64,000 bases of DNA from Liquorilactobacillus uvarum DSM 19971 (GTDB lineage: Bacteria; Bacillota; Bacilli; Lactobacillales; Lactobacillaceae). Below the pieces are notes generated by a model that was given only the letters and a program-made list of their open reading frames with translations, ran no database searches and was not told the origin of the DNA. The position numbers and the translations under genes were made by a program. Below are positions 37,299-46,421 of the stretch, piece by piece (position 1 is the first letter of the stretch; each line of letters begins with the position of its first letter). The DNA lies in the NCBI RefSeq assembly GCF_001434935.1, contig NZ_AZEG01000010.1, positions 1-64,000 of the forward strand, in the 5' to 3' direction.

Positions 37299-37505
37299 AT
37301 GATTGCCTTGGTTTCAATGAATGGTAACTCGTTTTACCTGAATCCTGATTTAATTTACCGTATTGAAGAAACACCTGACACGGTAGTGATCCTGACTGAT
37401 GGCAAGACCTTGATCGTCAAGCAATCCGCAGAGGAGATTGTTGATCTGATTATCGAGTATCGGCAAAAAATCTTTCAAAAGCTCCCGAAAGATGAAAGAA
37501 AATAA
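37299..37505 (+). CDS. flbD: FlbD family protein
   Basis: A 68-residue protein beginning MIALVSMNGNSFYLNPDLIY, the FlbD-family pattern, with TLIVKQSAEEIVDLII in the second half. Such genes lie between flgE and fliL/motA in many Firmicutes; the function is poorly defined. I start it at 37299 because GGGTGGATG lies just upstream; ATG 37293 is too close to that site. Confidence 0.9.
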   Translation: MIALVSMNGNSFYLNPDLIYRIEETPDTVVILTDGKTLIVKQSAEEIVDLIIEYRQKIFQKLPKDERK

Positions 37506-37524
37506 GAGATAGAGTTGGTGAATT

Positions 37525-38025
37525 ATGGCAAAGGAAAATGAAGAAACAGAAGGTCGCAAAAAAAGCGGACTCAAGTGGATTGTTATTCTCCCACTGATTT
37601 TGATTATTGCTGTAGGAGGCGGAATTGGCGGAACGATTCTAACTTCGAAGTTTCTTTCGAATGAGAAAACTGAAGCCGCCAAACAAAGTAGCAATACTGC
37701 GAAAATTTCCAGCAAACAAGTTATCGTTCCAGTAAAGAAATTCCTAGTGAATTTGGCGAATGATGGATCAGGGAGTGATAAGTATGCTCGAGTATCGCTT
37801 TCACTTTTAGTGGCAAATTCAGATAACAGTAAAAGTGTTAAAAAAAATACAGCAGTTGTTCGTGATAGCGTGATTAATGTTTTACGTCAGAAAAAAGCAG
37901 CAGATATCTTAAATTCTGCTGATAGTATTCCGAATTTAAAGACCGAGTTGAAGGATAATATCAATCGTGCTTATGGACAACAAATTGTTCAAGAAGTGTT
38001 TGTGACAGACCTGGTTGTGCAGTAA
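37525..38025 (+). CDS. fliL: flagellar basal body-associated protein FliL
   Basis: A 166-residue protein with a charged N-terminus, one membrane helix near residues 17-38 and an extracytoplasmic domain. The latter has VPVKKFLVNLANDG near residue 72 and the C-terminal GQQIVQEVFVTDLVVQ typical of FliL. FliL surrounds the stator and supports torque. It is followed 18 bases later by fliO, not by fliM as in Bacillus subtilis. Confidence 0.92.
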   Translation: MAKENEETEGRKKSGLKWIVILPLILIIAVGGGIGGTILTSKFLSNEKTEAAKQSSNTAKISSKQVIVPVKKFLVNLANDGSGSDKYARVSLSLLVANSDNSKSVKKNTAVVRDSVINVLRQKKAADILNSADSIPNLKTELKDNINRAYGQQIVQEVFVTDLVVQ

Positions 38026-38043
38026 AGAAAGGGGGGCTGGCTA

Positions 38044-38409
38044 ATGGATATCTTTTTTTCACTTATCAAAATAAGTGTGTTTTTGCTGATTATTATTTAT
38101 TTAATCAACGTTTCACTTAAATACTTGAATAAATATACTAATCAAACCAACAGCACGTTTCGAATTTTGCGGAAAATTGCTGTTAGCAAGACCTCCTCAA
38201 TCGGAATAATTCAAATTATTGACAAATATTATGTTATGAGCTTTTCAGAACAGAAAAATGAGATTTTGAAAGAACTAACCGAGGAGGAAGCGGGGAAATT
38301 TCTTGCCTCAATCGAACAAGTCTCAAGGAGCAAGAATGCACCTGAATTTTCAGATATTTTGCGGAAAGTCACTAAAAAGTTGTCAAATAAAAAAGGAAGT
38401 AGCAAATGA
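38044..38409 (+). CDS. fliO: flagellar biosynthesis protein FliO
   Basis: A 121-residue protein with one N-terminal membrane helix (about residues 3-22) and a short basic cytoplasmic part. The segment ILRKIAVSKTSSIGIIQII is the FliO/FliZ-type motif. FliO aids assembly of the FliP ring. Sequence conservation in the family is low, so position before fliP carries much of the call. GAAAGGGGGGC lies before ATG 38044 and its stop overlaps fliP. Confidence 0.85.
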   Translation: MDIFFSLIKISVFLLIIIYLINVSLKYLNKYTNQTNSTFRILRKIAVSKTSSIGIIQIIDKYYVMSFSEQKNEILKELTEEEAGKFLASIEQVSRSKNAPEFSDILRKVTKKLSNKKGSSK

Positions 38410-39173
38410 GAAAGAAAACAGCAACGCTGGTTGCAGCAGGAGCAGCTGCCTGGGGGTACTTTATTTTAACCCCTGTCGATGTTTTAGCAATCAGTACAAA
38501 TGATGTTACATCGACTGTTAACAATTTATTATCCAGTGGAAATGGCTCAAACCAGATCATTAATACCTTTTTGCTGCTTACCCTTTTATCAGTTGCGCCG
38601 ATCTTACTGGTTATGACGACTTCTTTTACACGTATCATTATGGTTTTATCGTTTGCTCGCAGCGCCTTGGGGACACAGCAAAATCCACCTAACCAGGTCT
38701 TGATAGGGTTAGCGTTGTTTTTAACATTCTTCACGATGCGGCCCGTTTATACGGACATCTATAAAGATGCGATTGTTCCATACAACAAACAGGAAATATC
38801 TCAAAAGCAGGTTTTTAATCGCTCTGAGGTGCGTATGAAGGGATTTATGTATAAACAAACAAGAAACAAAGATATCCAGTTATTTTTAGATGCATCCAAA
38901 GATAAGCATCACTACAAGTCATACAAAAAGATTCCAATGACTGTGATGACTCCTGCTTTTATTATCAGCGAATTACGGACTGCGTTCAGCATTGGGTTCC
39001 TGTTATTCATCCCCTTTTTGATAATTGATATGGTTGTTTCAAGTATCTTGATGTCGATGGGGATGGTTATGCTGTCGCCAGTCATGATAGCATTGCCGTT
39101 TAAAATTTTGCTGTTTGTAATGGTCGACGGCTGGTATCTGTTAGTTGAGTCGCTTATTCGAAGTTTTTACTAG
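38406..39173 (+). CDS. fliP: flagellar type III export gate protein FliP
   Basis: A 255-residue membrane protein of the export gate. A cleavable signal sequence (about 1-26) is followed by four membrane helices. Hallmarks are MTTSFTRIIMVLSFARSALG near residue 77, QNPPNQVLIGLALFLTFF, and MTVMTPAFIISELRTAFSIG near residue 180. FliP forms the pore ring with FliQ and FliR. The start overlaps the fliO stop by four bases (ATGA). Confidence 0.98.
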   Translation: MRKKTATLVAAGAAAWGYFILTPVDVLAISTNDVTSTVNNLLSSGNGSNQIINTFLLLTLLSVAPILLVMTTSFTRIIMVLSFARSALGTQQNPPNQVLIGLALFLTFFTMRPVYTDIYKDAIVPYNKQEISQKQVFNRSEVRMKGFMYKQTRNKDIQLFLDASKDKHHYKSYKKIPMTVMTPAFIISELRTAFSIGFLLFIPFLIIDMVVSSILMSMGMVMLSPVMIALPFKILLFVMVDGWYLLVESLIRSFY

Positions 39174-39191
39174 GAAGTAGGAACGTGATTT

Positions 39192-39455
39192 ATGACAGTT
39201 GAGATGGTTTTAAACGTAGTACGGGATGCATTTATTCGGATTATTTTAATCGCAGGGCCAGCTGTTTTAGTAGGAATGATTGTCGGATTCGTGATCAGTA
39301 TCTTCCAGGCAACGACCCAGATTCAAGAACAGACACTGAGTTTTGTGCCTAAGTTGATCGCAATTTTTGTTACGTTGATTCTAGCAGGAAACTTTATGCT
39401 GAATATTCTGCTTGAGTTTACAAAGTCAATTTTCAAAATGATTTCTTCATTATAA
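39192..39455 (+). CDS. fliQ: flagellar type III export gate protein FliQ
   Basis: An 87-residue protein with two membrane helices. The conserved QATTQIQEQTLSFVPKLIAI connects the helices, as in all FliQ. Length is typical. It stacks around the FliP-FliR pore. It lies between fliP and fliR. Confidence 0.97.
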   Translation: MTVEMVLNVVRDAFIRIILIAGPAVLVGMIVGFVISIFQATTQIQEQTLSFVPKLIAIFVTLILAGNFMLNILLEFTKSIFKMISSL

Positions 39456-39487
39456 TGAAGAATTATAAATAAATGAGGTGAAAAAAG

Positions 39488-40246
39488 ATGGCCCAAGTTC
39501 AGATGGGAGCATTGATTCTTTGCCGTATCATGTCATTTCTCGTCATTGGGCCGGTTTTTTCACAACGTGATTTCCCGAATATGGCAAAACTGGTTGTTGG
39601 TTTCAGCCTGGTAATTGCGGCATTTCCAGCTGTCGGCAGTTACAAGGAAGTCTCAATGATTTTATTCTCGTTGGCAGCGGTCAAGGAAATTTTGTTTGGG
39701 CTCGCGATGGGATATTTGAGTCAATTGGTTTTTAATGCGGTAATGATGGCGGGACAGATGATTGATTTTCAAGTGGGTTTCTCAATGGCGCAAGCTTATG
39801 ATTCGACGATGCAGATGATGACATCTCAATTCGGGAAATTATACTATTGGCTTGCTCTATGTGCGTTCTTTATGCTGAATCTACATCAGCAGATGATTTT
39901 TGGAATTTTGGAATCTTTCAGGATTGTTCCCCTAGGGGCAATTGTACTTAAAGGTTTTACAGTTGATGGAATTGTTAAATTATTTGCACAAACAGTCGAA
40001 ATGTCTTTGAGTTTGGCAGCACCGCTGGTCGTTTCAGTTCTTGTAATCGATCTTGTTTTAGGGATTATTTCGAGATCAATTCCGCAGATCAATGTCTTAA
40101 TGTTAAGTTTATCGGTCAAGACAGCAGTTGCATTGATTATTTTTCTGCTGCTTTTGCCGAATTTGATGAGCTTTTTAGGCACGCATTTAGCTGAATCAAT
40201 TTCCGACATGATGGAGTTTGTCAGGTCTGTCCAACAAGCGAGGTAA
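39488..40246 (+). CDS. fliR: flagellar type III export gate protein FliR
   Basis: A 252-residue membrane protein with six or more helices. Family motifs are GPVFSQRDFPNMAKLVVGFS near residue 22, GQMIDFQVGFSMAQAYD near residue 90 and the C-terminal IIFLLLLPNLMSFL. It completes the FliPQR pore, and FlhB wraps around it. TGAGGTGAAAAAAG lies before ATG 39488. Confidence 0.96.
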   Translation: MAQVQMGALILCRIMSFLVIGPVFSQRDFPNMAKLVVGFSLVIAAFPAVGSYKEVSMILFSLAAVKEILFGLAMGYLSQLVFNAVMMAGQMIDFQVGFSMAQAYDSTMQMMTSQFGKLYYWLALCAFFMLNLHQQMIFGILESFRIVPLGAIVLKGFTVDGIVKLFAQTVEMSLSLAAPLVVSVLVIDLVLGIISRSIPQINVLMLSLSVKTAVALIIFLLLLPNLMSFLGTHLAESISDMMEFVRSVQQAR

Positions 40247-40255
40247 AAGATTGAT

Positions 40256-41323
40256 ATGGGAGATAAAGATGGTAAAACAGAACGCCCGACTGCCAAGCGT
40301 TTAAAAGACGCGCGCAAACGAGGCGAGGTTCCAAAAAGCCAGGAATTGAATGCAGCGTTGGCTTTATTGGTTTTCGCAGTCATTATGGTACCATCTTGGG
40401 AATTTGTCCTCAATCATTTTATGCCTTATATGGTCCAGATGATTCAACAGGTTGGAAGATTTAAGGTCGAGTATCGAGATCTTTCCAAGGTCGGGATTCA
40501 GGCAGTTTTGATGATCTTTTTATTGTGTGCACCTTTTATGGTTCTCAGTATGGCAGTTGGATACTTAGCCAATCTTTTTCAGGTTGGCCTGCTGTTTACA
40601 TCAAAACCGATAAAGCCAGATTTTAAGAAGATCAACCCACTGAACGGGTTTAAGCAGATGTTTGGATTACGAGCAATCTTTAATATGTCTAAAACACTTG
40701 CCAAGTTTGGAATAATTGCGTATCTCTGCTATCAGAAATTTATTCAAACGATTCCTATCTTGATTAATCTCAGCTCAGTTGGCACGGGCAAGATCCTCCT
40801 TTTTGTTTTGGATTTCGCCAAAGACTTGTCTTTAAAAATTGCATTGGTGCTGCTGGCCCTGTCATTGGCTGATTATATGTACCAACGCTATACGCATATT
40901 AAGAGTTTGCGAATGACAAAACAGGAAATTAAAGAAGAATTCAAGCAAATGGAAGGCGATCCTAAGGTCAAGTCTCAACGAAAAGCCAAGTATCAGGAAA
41001 TGGTGCGCAATGCGGTCGCAAATGTAAAAAAAGCAACAGTTTTGATTACTAATCCAACGCATTTTGCTTTAGCAATCAGATATGATCCTGAAAAGGATGA
41101 AGTCCCGATTCTACTGGCCAAGGGGGCTGATCAGTTGGCTCAGCGAATGAAGGCAGAAGCACGCAAAGAGCACATACCGATGATTGAGAATCGACCACTG
41201 GCACATGCATTATACAAAAAAGTTGAACCAGGACAGTTTGTTCCAGTTGATATGTATGAATCTGTTGCGGAGATTATTGCACTAGTCTATCGCTTAGAAG
41301 AAGAAAGCAAAAATAAAATTTGA
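40256..41323 (+). CDS. flhB: flagellar export switch protein FlhB
   Basis: A 355-residue protein with four membrane helices and a cytoplasmic domain that switches export specificity. The N-terminus carries TERPTAKRLKDARKRGEVPK and the autocleavage site NPTH lies near residue 265 in TNPTHFALAIRY. All residues of the site are present, so hook-to-filament switching with FliK should work. It is linked closely to fliR (nine bases) and flhA. Confidence 0.98.
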   Translation: MGDKDGKTERPTAKRLKDARKRGEVPKSQELNAALALLVFAVIMVPSWEFVLNHFMPYMVQMIQQVGRFKVEYRDLSKVGIQAVLMIFLLCAPFMVLSMAVGYLANLFQVGLLFTSKPIKPDFKKINPLNGFKQMFGLRAIFNMSKTLAKFGIIAYLCYQKFIQTIPILINLSSVGTGKILLFVLDFAKDLSLKIALVLLALSLADYMYQRYTHIKSLRMTKQEIKEEFKQMEGDPKVKSQRKAKYQEMVRNAVANVKKATVLITNPTHFALAIRYDPEKDEVPILLAKGADQLAQRMKAEARKEHIPMIENRPLAHALYKKVEPGQFVPVDMYESVAEIIALVYRLEEESKNKI

Positions 41324-41352
41324 TCGTTCGATTATAAGGAGGAACTGAGTGA

Positions 41353-43434
41353 ATGCAAAAGGCAGTCAAAAAGAAAAAACGCGGCAGAAAACTAAATTAT
41401 GCTGATGTACTCGTCTCATTTTTAGTTGTGGGAATTATTGGTTTGATTATTATTCCTTTGCCGGCACCTATTTTAGATGTCTTGATTGTTATCAATTTAA
41501 CGGTGGCAATGAATATCTTATTGATAACTTTATTCACAAAGTCAGTTCTGGAATTTACAACGTTTCCAACTCTACTGCTGATTACCACGATGTTTAAATT
41601 GGGATTGAATATGTCATCAACACGTCTGATTTTAACTAACGGAAATGGCGGAAATGTAATTGATGCTTTTGCCAATGTTGTGGCCGGCAGCAACTATATC
41701 GTCGGAATTATTTTGTTCGTGATTATTATGGTTGTTCAATTAGTTGTTGTGACAAATGGTGCGGGAAGAGTTTCTGAAGTATCAGCTAGATTTACATTGG
41801 ATGCAATGCCTGGTAAACAGATGGCAATTGATTCAGATCTTAATTCAGGTCTAATCAATGAAGAAGATGCAAGGAAACGGCGCAAGGATTTGCAGCGTGA
41901 GGCCGATTTTTATGGCTCAATGGATGGAGCCAGCAAATTTGTTAAGGGCGATGCAATCGCGGGAATTCTGGTCACTCTGATTAATTTAATTGGCGGAGCA
42001 ATTATTTTCTCTGTTAAGGGAGATATGTCTGTCACAGAGGCATTGTCGCAGTTTGGAAAATTAGCAATTGGTGATGGTCTTGTAAGTGCTATTCCTTCTT
42101 TGCTTATTTCAATTGCATCCGGGGTTATTGTAACGCGTTCTGACAATAATAGTTCTTTTGGCTTGGATATTGCGCGTGATGTTGTACGGTACCCACAATT
42201 GTTCAGAATTGTCGGCGTTATTTTGATGGTGCTGTCGGTTATTCCCGGTTTTCCATTTATCCCATTTATGCTGATTGGAATATTGATGTTTGGGGCTAGC
42301 ATGCTTGTCAAACAGCGGGAAGAAAAAGCTGTTATGCAACGCAAAAAAGAAGAACAAACGCTAGCGCTTCAGCGTAAAAAAGAGACACAAGATGAAGAAG
42401 AATCGGTTTCATCATTTCAAGTTGAACCAATTGCGATCGAGATTGGGTATGGTCTGATTCCAATCGTCGATAGTTCGGTTGACAACAGCTTAATGAGCAG
42501 AATTGTTTCAATTCGAAAGCAGACTGCTCGTGAATTAGGAATATTAGTGAATCCAGTACGTATTCGCGACAATCTTTACCTTGAATCCAATGATTATTCG
42601 ATCAAGATTCGTGGCAATGAAGTCGGAAAAGGCGACATTTATCCAGATAAGTTTATGATTATTAGTCCTAATGATGAGCCCTTTCCATTTAAGGGGATTC
42701 CAACTAAAGAACCTGCTTTCAATCTGGATGCAATGTGGATTGATGAAAAAGACAAAGAAGCAGCTGATCTGCAAGGCTTTACGATCATTGAGCCATTAAC
42801 AGTGATCGCTACGCATTTAAAAGAGATCATTTATGCCCATGCACCTGAATTGTTAGGTCGTCAAGAGGTCAAAAAACTGCTTGAAGGAATTAAGGATCAA
42901 TATAACGTGGTGATCGATGAATTGATTCCCGACATTTTACGGCTGGGAGAAGTTGAAAAAGTGTTGCAAAACTTGCTTGAGGAAAAGATTCCGATCAACG
43001 ATCTTGCAACTATTTTGGAAACCTTGGCTGATTATGGTGTCGTAACAAAAGATACAGAAGTTTTGACAGAATACGTCAGACAGGCACTTAAACGAACGAT
43101 TGCGAACAAATATTCGGATGAGAATAATCAGTTGAACGTTGTGACGGTTCATCCTAAAGTTGAGGAACTTATCATGCAAAGCATTCAAAAAACGGCAACG
43201 GGCTCATATCCTGTTTTGAAACCTGAATCTGTTAATAGGATATTAAGTGCTCTTGGGAAAATTCAACAGGACATGATGGTCAAAGATATATCATTTGTTG
43301 TTCTAACATCACCTAAAATCAGACTGGCTTTTCGAAAATTAATTTCATTCAATTATCCTAACATGGCAGTTCTTTCATTGAATGAAATTCCAAATGAAAT
43401 TGCGATCGAAACAGTCGGAAATATCAATATTTAA
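41353..43434 (+). CDS. flhA: flagellar type III export protein FlhA
   Basis: A 693-residue protein with about eight membrane helices in the first half and a large cytoplasmic ring domain. The FHIPEP-type region TRFTLDAMPGKQMAID appears as SARFTLDAMPGKQMAIDSDL near residue 145, followed by DFYGSMDGASKFVKGDAIAG. The C-terminal domain binds chaperone-substrate complexes. AAGGAGGAAC precedes the start. No flhF or flhG follows; the next gene is fliA. Confidence 0.98.
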   Translation: MQKAVKKKKRGRKLNYADVLVSFLVVGIIGLIIIPLPAPILDVLIVINLTVAMNILLITLFTKSVLEFTTFPTLLLITTMFKLGLNMSSTRLILTNGNGGNVIDAFANVVAGSNYIVGIILFVIIMVVQLVVVTNGAGRVSEVSARFTLDAMPGKQMAIDSDLNSGLINEEDARKRRKDLQREADFYGSMDGASKFVKGDAIAGILVTLINLIGGAIIFSVKGDMSVTEALSQFGKLAIGDGLVSAIPSLLISIASGVIVTRSDNNSSFGLDIARDVVRYPQLFRIVGVILMVLSVIPGFPFIPFMLIGILMFGASMLVKQREEKAVMQRKKEEQTLALQRKKETQDEEESVSSFQVEPIAIEIGYGLIPIVDSSVDNSLMSRIVSIRKQTARELGILVNPVRIRDNLYLESNDYSIKIRGNEVGKGDIYPDKFMIISPNDEPFPFKGIPTKEPAFNLDAMWIDEKDKEAADLQGFTIIEPLTVIATHLKEIIYAHAPELLGRQEVKKLLEGIKDQYNVVIDELIPDILRLGEVEKVLQNLLEEKIPINDLATILETLADYGVVTKDTEVLTEYVRQALKRTIANKYSDENNQLNVVTVHPKVEELIMQSIQKTATGSYPVLKPESVNRILSALGKIQQDMMVKDISFVVLTSPKIRLAFRKLISFNYPNMAVLSLNEIPNEIAIETVGNINI

Positions 43435-43483
43435 TGGGTAGTATCGTCGCGTAGAAACTCTAAGCGTGAAAGGGGATGTTTTT

Positions 43484-44194
43484 GTGTACGAAACAAGTAT
43501 AGAAGATGAAGTCTTAAAATACCTGCCGCTGGTTGAGCGTGTGGCTAATCGAATATCAATTAAAAGTACTGAATATGAATATGGAGATCTGTATAACATT
43601 GGAGTAATCGGCTTGATGGATGCATTAAGAAAGTTTGATGCAACTAAAAAGGTTCCTTTTGAAAGTTATGCAACGATTCGTATCAAAGGTGCAATTATCG
43701 ATGAAATTCGAAAACATTCAAAAATTTCACGCTATAAAATGACGATCGTTAATCAGTTTTATAAAGCAAAACAGGAATTGGAACAAAAATTCAAGCGCGA
43801 AGTTACAGATAGAGAGATCTGCAAAGAGATGAATATTGATGCCGGCCAATTGGGAAACATCTACGATAGCATTCATTATCTAGCAAGTATTTCTCTTGAA
43901 GATACACTTTTTTCACATGCAGATGAAGGAATCTCACTGCAAGATATGATTCAAGACAAACTGGCTCAAAATGGTGAGGAGACCCTTTTAAAAGAAGAAC
44001 GCAAAAAAGCACTGATAAGCAGCATAAAAAAATTATCAGAACGTGAACAGCTTGTTTTGAGTTTATATTACGAAGAAGAAGCTACATTAAAGGAAATTGC
44101 GGCTGTTTTGGATATTTCGATAGCCCGTGTCTCGCAGATCCATGGGAAAATCATAATCAAATTAAAGAATCTTATTAGGGAGGAATTATCATGA
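43484..44194 (+). CDS. fliA: flagellar sigma-28 factor
   Basis: A 236-residue sigma-70-family factor. Region 2 includes EYGDLYNIGVIGLMDALRKF, with FESYATIRIKGAIIDEIRKH; region 3 has EVTDREICKEMNI; and region 4 has LSLYYEEEATLKEIAAVLDI with ARVSQIHGKIIIKL. It directs RNA polymerase to the late flagellar promoters listed here and is inhibited by FlgM. I start it at GTG 43484, with AAGGGGAT eight bases upstream; GTG 43466 would add six residues. Its stop overlaps the next gene by four bases. The Bacillus name would be sigD. Confidence 0.97.
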   Translation: MYETSIEDEVLKYLPLVERVANRISIKSTEYEYGDLYNIGVIGLMDALRKFDATKKVPFESYATIRIKGAIIDEIRKHSKISRYKMTIVNQFYKAKQELEQKFKREVTDREICKEMNIDAGQLGNIYDSIHYLASISLEDTLFSHADEGISLQDMIQDKLAQNGEETLLKEERKKALISSIKKLSEREQLVLSLYYEEEATLKEIAAVLDISIARVSQIHGKIIIKLKNLIREELS

Positions 44195-44892
44195 TACGTG
44201 CGCTTGATACGCTTCGAAAAAGTGTGGATATACTGCAAAAGCGGCAGGAAACTGTTAGCGGTAATATCGCAAACGTTAATACAACGGGGTATCGTGCCAA
44301 ACATCTTTTTCAAAGTACTTTAAAAGAAGTTCAACTACACAATTATCAAGGTGGTTCGAATGCAAACCAAAGAACTGAAATCGGTGGTTTCACATTTGGT
44401 AATCAGTTAGACGGTTCGTATCTTGATGATACCAAAGGCGCGCTGAAGCAAACTGGAAGGGCAACGGATTTTGCAATTTCAAATGATGGCTATTTCACGG
44501 TTAGGATGCCTAGCGGACAGGAAGCTTATACCAGAAATGGTAATTTTAATCTTAATGAACAGAATCAGTATGTTACGCAGGAAGGCTATACAGTGCTAAA
44601 CACTGCCGGACAGCCGGCAACAGCGGAAAATGATAATTTTCGTATCACTACTTTTGACGACCAGCAGGGGTTACAAGATGTTGGAAATACATATTTTACA
44701 AGTAATGTTCAAGGTCGAACAGTCCAAGACGCAGATGTGCATCAGGGCTATCTGGAACAATCCAACGTTTCAACTGCTGATGAAATGGTTTCTCTGATTC
44801 AAACAGGCCGCGAATTTGAAGCTAATCAGAAGATCCTTAATTCCAACAATGAAACGTTGAATAAGGCAGTGAACGAATTAGGAAAGATATGA
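44191..44892 (+). CDS. flgF: flagellar rod protein FlgF (FlhO-like)
   Basis: A 233-residue rod protein with SGNIANVNTTGYRAKHLFQS near the N-terminus, FAISNDGYFTVRMPSG and AYTRNGNFNLNEQNQY in the middle, and STADEMVSLIQTGREFEANQ at the C-terminus. It is one of a pair of FlgF/FlgG-type proteins, like Bacillus FlhO-FlhP. ATGA overlap with fliA and AGGGAGGAATT upstream support the start. FlgF versus FlgG is assigned by order and length, so the exact name is less sure. Confidence 0.85.
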   Translation: MIRALDTLRKSVDILQKRQETVSGNIANVNTTGYRAKHLFQSTLKEVQLHNYQGGSNANQRTEIGGFTFGNQLDGSYLDDTKGALKQTGRATDFAISNDGYFTVRMPSGQEAYTRNGNFNLNEQNQYVTQEGYTVLNTAGQPATAENDNFRITTFDDQQGLQDVGNTYFTSNVQGRTVQDADVHQGYLEQSNVSTADEMVSLIQTGREFEANQKILNSNNETLNKAVNELGKI

Positions 44893-44908
44893 AGATGAGG
44901 TTAGAGCA

Positions 44909-45688
44909 ATGAATATGAATAGTCTTTTATCAATCAATAAGTCCGGTTTGAATGGATTGCAAAAAAGTATGGATGTCGTCTCGAACAATATTGCTAATGT
45001 TAATACAGTAGGCTATAAGAGTCGCGATACCAGTTTTCAAGAACTTTTGAATAATCAAACGACTGCTCAGGAAGTTTCGTTGAGTCCCCAAGCAACAAAT
45101 ACTGCTTTAAATGAAGGCTTGGAAGTCAATCAAGAAAATATCAACTTTGCTCAGGGAAGTCTTCAAAATACTGATTCGCCATATGATATGGCGATCGAAG
45201 GACAAGGTTTCTTTGGAGTTTATGATCAGAACAACAATCTGCTGCTGACTAGAGATGGCGACTTTCATCGTAATGGCAACGGCGAACTTGTTAATCAGCA
45301 AGGCTATCGTTTGTCGATTGATTCATCTGTGCCTCAAAATAGTTGGCCTAAAGGAAACGTCAGAATTGATTCTAATGGAAGTGTCAATGTTCAAGATGGC
45401 GAACGGACTGTTCAAGTCGGAAGAATCCCTCTTTACAGCCCCAACAACACGAATGATTTGCAGTCCATAGGCAATAATCTTTATCGCGTTGCCAATGGAG
45501 CACAATTGAATACGGCATTCAATGGCGGGTTAGGGAGTATTCAACAGTACCATTTGGAGAACTCAACCGTCGATCTATCTGATTCGATGAGTAATATGAT
45601 AATTACGCAGCGTGCATATGGATTGAATGCGAAAGCGGTACAGGCAACCGATGATATGCTGAGCGTCGTTAATAAATTCTCTGAATAA
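44909..45688 (+). CDS. flgG: flagellar distal rod protein FlgG (FlhP-like)
   Basis: A 259-residue rod protein. SNNIANVNTVGYKSRDTSFQ is near residue 26, MAIEGQGFFGVYDQ near residue 95, LTRDGDFHRNGNGELVNQQG follows, and the C-terminus has MSNMIITQRAYGLNAKAVQA. This matches the FlgG/FlhP group. It should form the distal rod beneath the hook. It follows flgF by 16 bases. Confidence 0.88.
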   Translation: MNMNSLLSINKSGLNGLQKSMDVVSNNIANVNTVGYKSRDTSFQELLNNQTTAQEVSLSPQATNTALNEGLEVNQENINFAQGSLQNTDSPYDMAIEGQGFFGVYDQNNNLLLTRDGDFHRNGNGELVNQQGYRLSIDSSVPQNSWPKGNVRIDSNGSVNVQDGERTVQVGRIPLYSPNNTNDLQSIGNNLYRVANGAQLNTAFNGGLGSIQQYHLENSTVDLSDSMSNMIITQRAYGLNAKAVQATDDMLSVVNKFSE

Positions 45689-45704
45689 TTAATGGAGGAA
45701 TAAA

Positions 45705-46415
45705 TTGATCAGTTTAAAAAATGTCAATAAACAATATAGCGAGCGCGTCAAAGCTTTGATTGATATTTCTTTCAGTGTGAAGCAAGGGGAGTTTGTTTAC
45801 CTCGTTGGTCCCAGCGGAGCAGGTAAGTCAACTTTGCTGAAGTTATTAACGCGTGAGGAAATGATGACAAGCGGTTCAATCAAGATGGGGAATATGCAGG
45901 TTGAAAAAATTGCATTGAATAAACTGTATTTGCTGCGCCGTCAAATTGGAATCGTTATGCAAAAAGATCTCTTTATTCCATACTATTCAGCTTTTGAAAA
46001 CATCACATATTGTTTGGAGGCACTGGGAGTAATGGGGCCTTTAAAAGAAGAAAGAGGATTGGAAGTTCTTGAATTAGTGGGTATGGCTGCATACAAAGAC
46101 AAAATGCTGCAAGAACTTTCGATCGGACAACAGAAAAAAATTGCAATTGCCCGTGCAATTGTGAATAACCCCTTTGTGCTGATCGCTGATGAACCGACCG
46201 CTAATTTGGACACAAAGTCGTCTGCCGAAATCATGAAACTGTTTTTCCGTTTGAATCAAAGAGGGACAACAGTAATAATGGCAACACACGACAGTACAAT
46301 GGTCAATTCGATTAGAAAGCGTGTCCTTGAGTTACAAGGGGGCCGTTTGATCCGTGATGATCACGATGGTGGGTACACAAGTTATGCTGATCCGAAAGAT
46401 ATTTATGTCTGGTGA
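45705..46415 (+). CDS. FtsE-like ABC transporter ATPase inside the flagellar operon
   Basis: A 236-residue ABC ATPase most like FtsE. Walker A is GPSGAGKST near residue 35, the Q-loop GIVMQKDLF near residue 84, the signature LSIGQQKKIAIARAI near residue 138, Walker B LIADEPTANLD near residue 161, and the switch His lies in MATHDS. The signature reads LSIGQ, not LSGGQ. No FtsX-like permease or hydrolase is adjacent, and it has no counterpart in the Bacillus fla/che operon. FtsE-FtsX pairs activate cell-wall hydrolases, so help with wall passage of the rod is a hypothesis only. It starts at TTG 45705 after TGGAGGAAT. Confidence 0.85.
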   Translation: MISLKNVNKQYSERVKALIDISFSVKQGEFVYLVGPSGAGKSTLLKLLTREEMMTSGSIKMGNMQVEKIALNKLYLLRRQIGIVMQKDLFIPYYSAFENITYCLEALGVMGPLKEERGLEVLELVGMAAYKDKMLQELSIGQQKKIAIARAIVNNPFVLIADEPTANLDTKSSAEIMKLFFRLNQRGTTVIMATHDSTMVNSIRKRVLELQGGRLIRDDHDGGYTSYADPKDIYVW

Positions 46416-46421
46416 GAGTTG

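Noticed and set aside
41910-42344. Minus-strand frame of 144 codons inside flhA
   Set aside because: Antisense shadow of a strongly conserved gene with no independent support.
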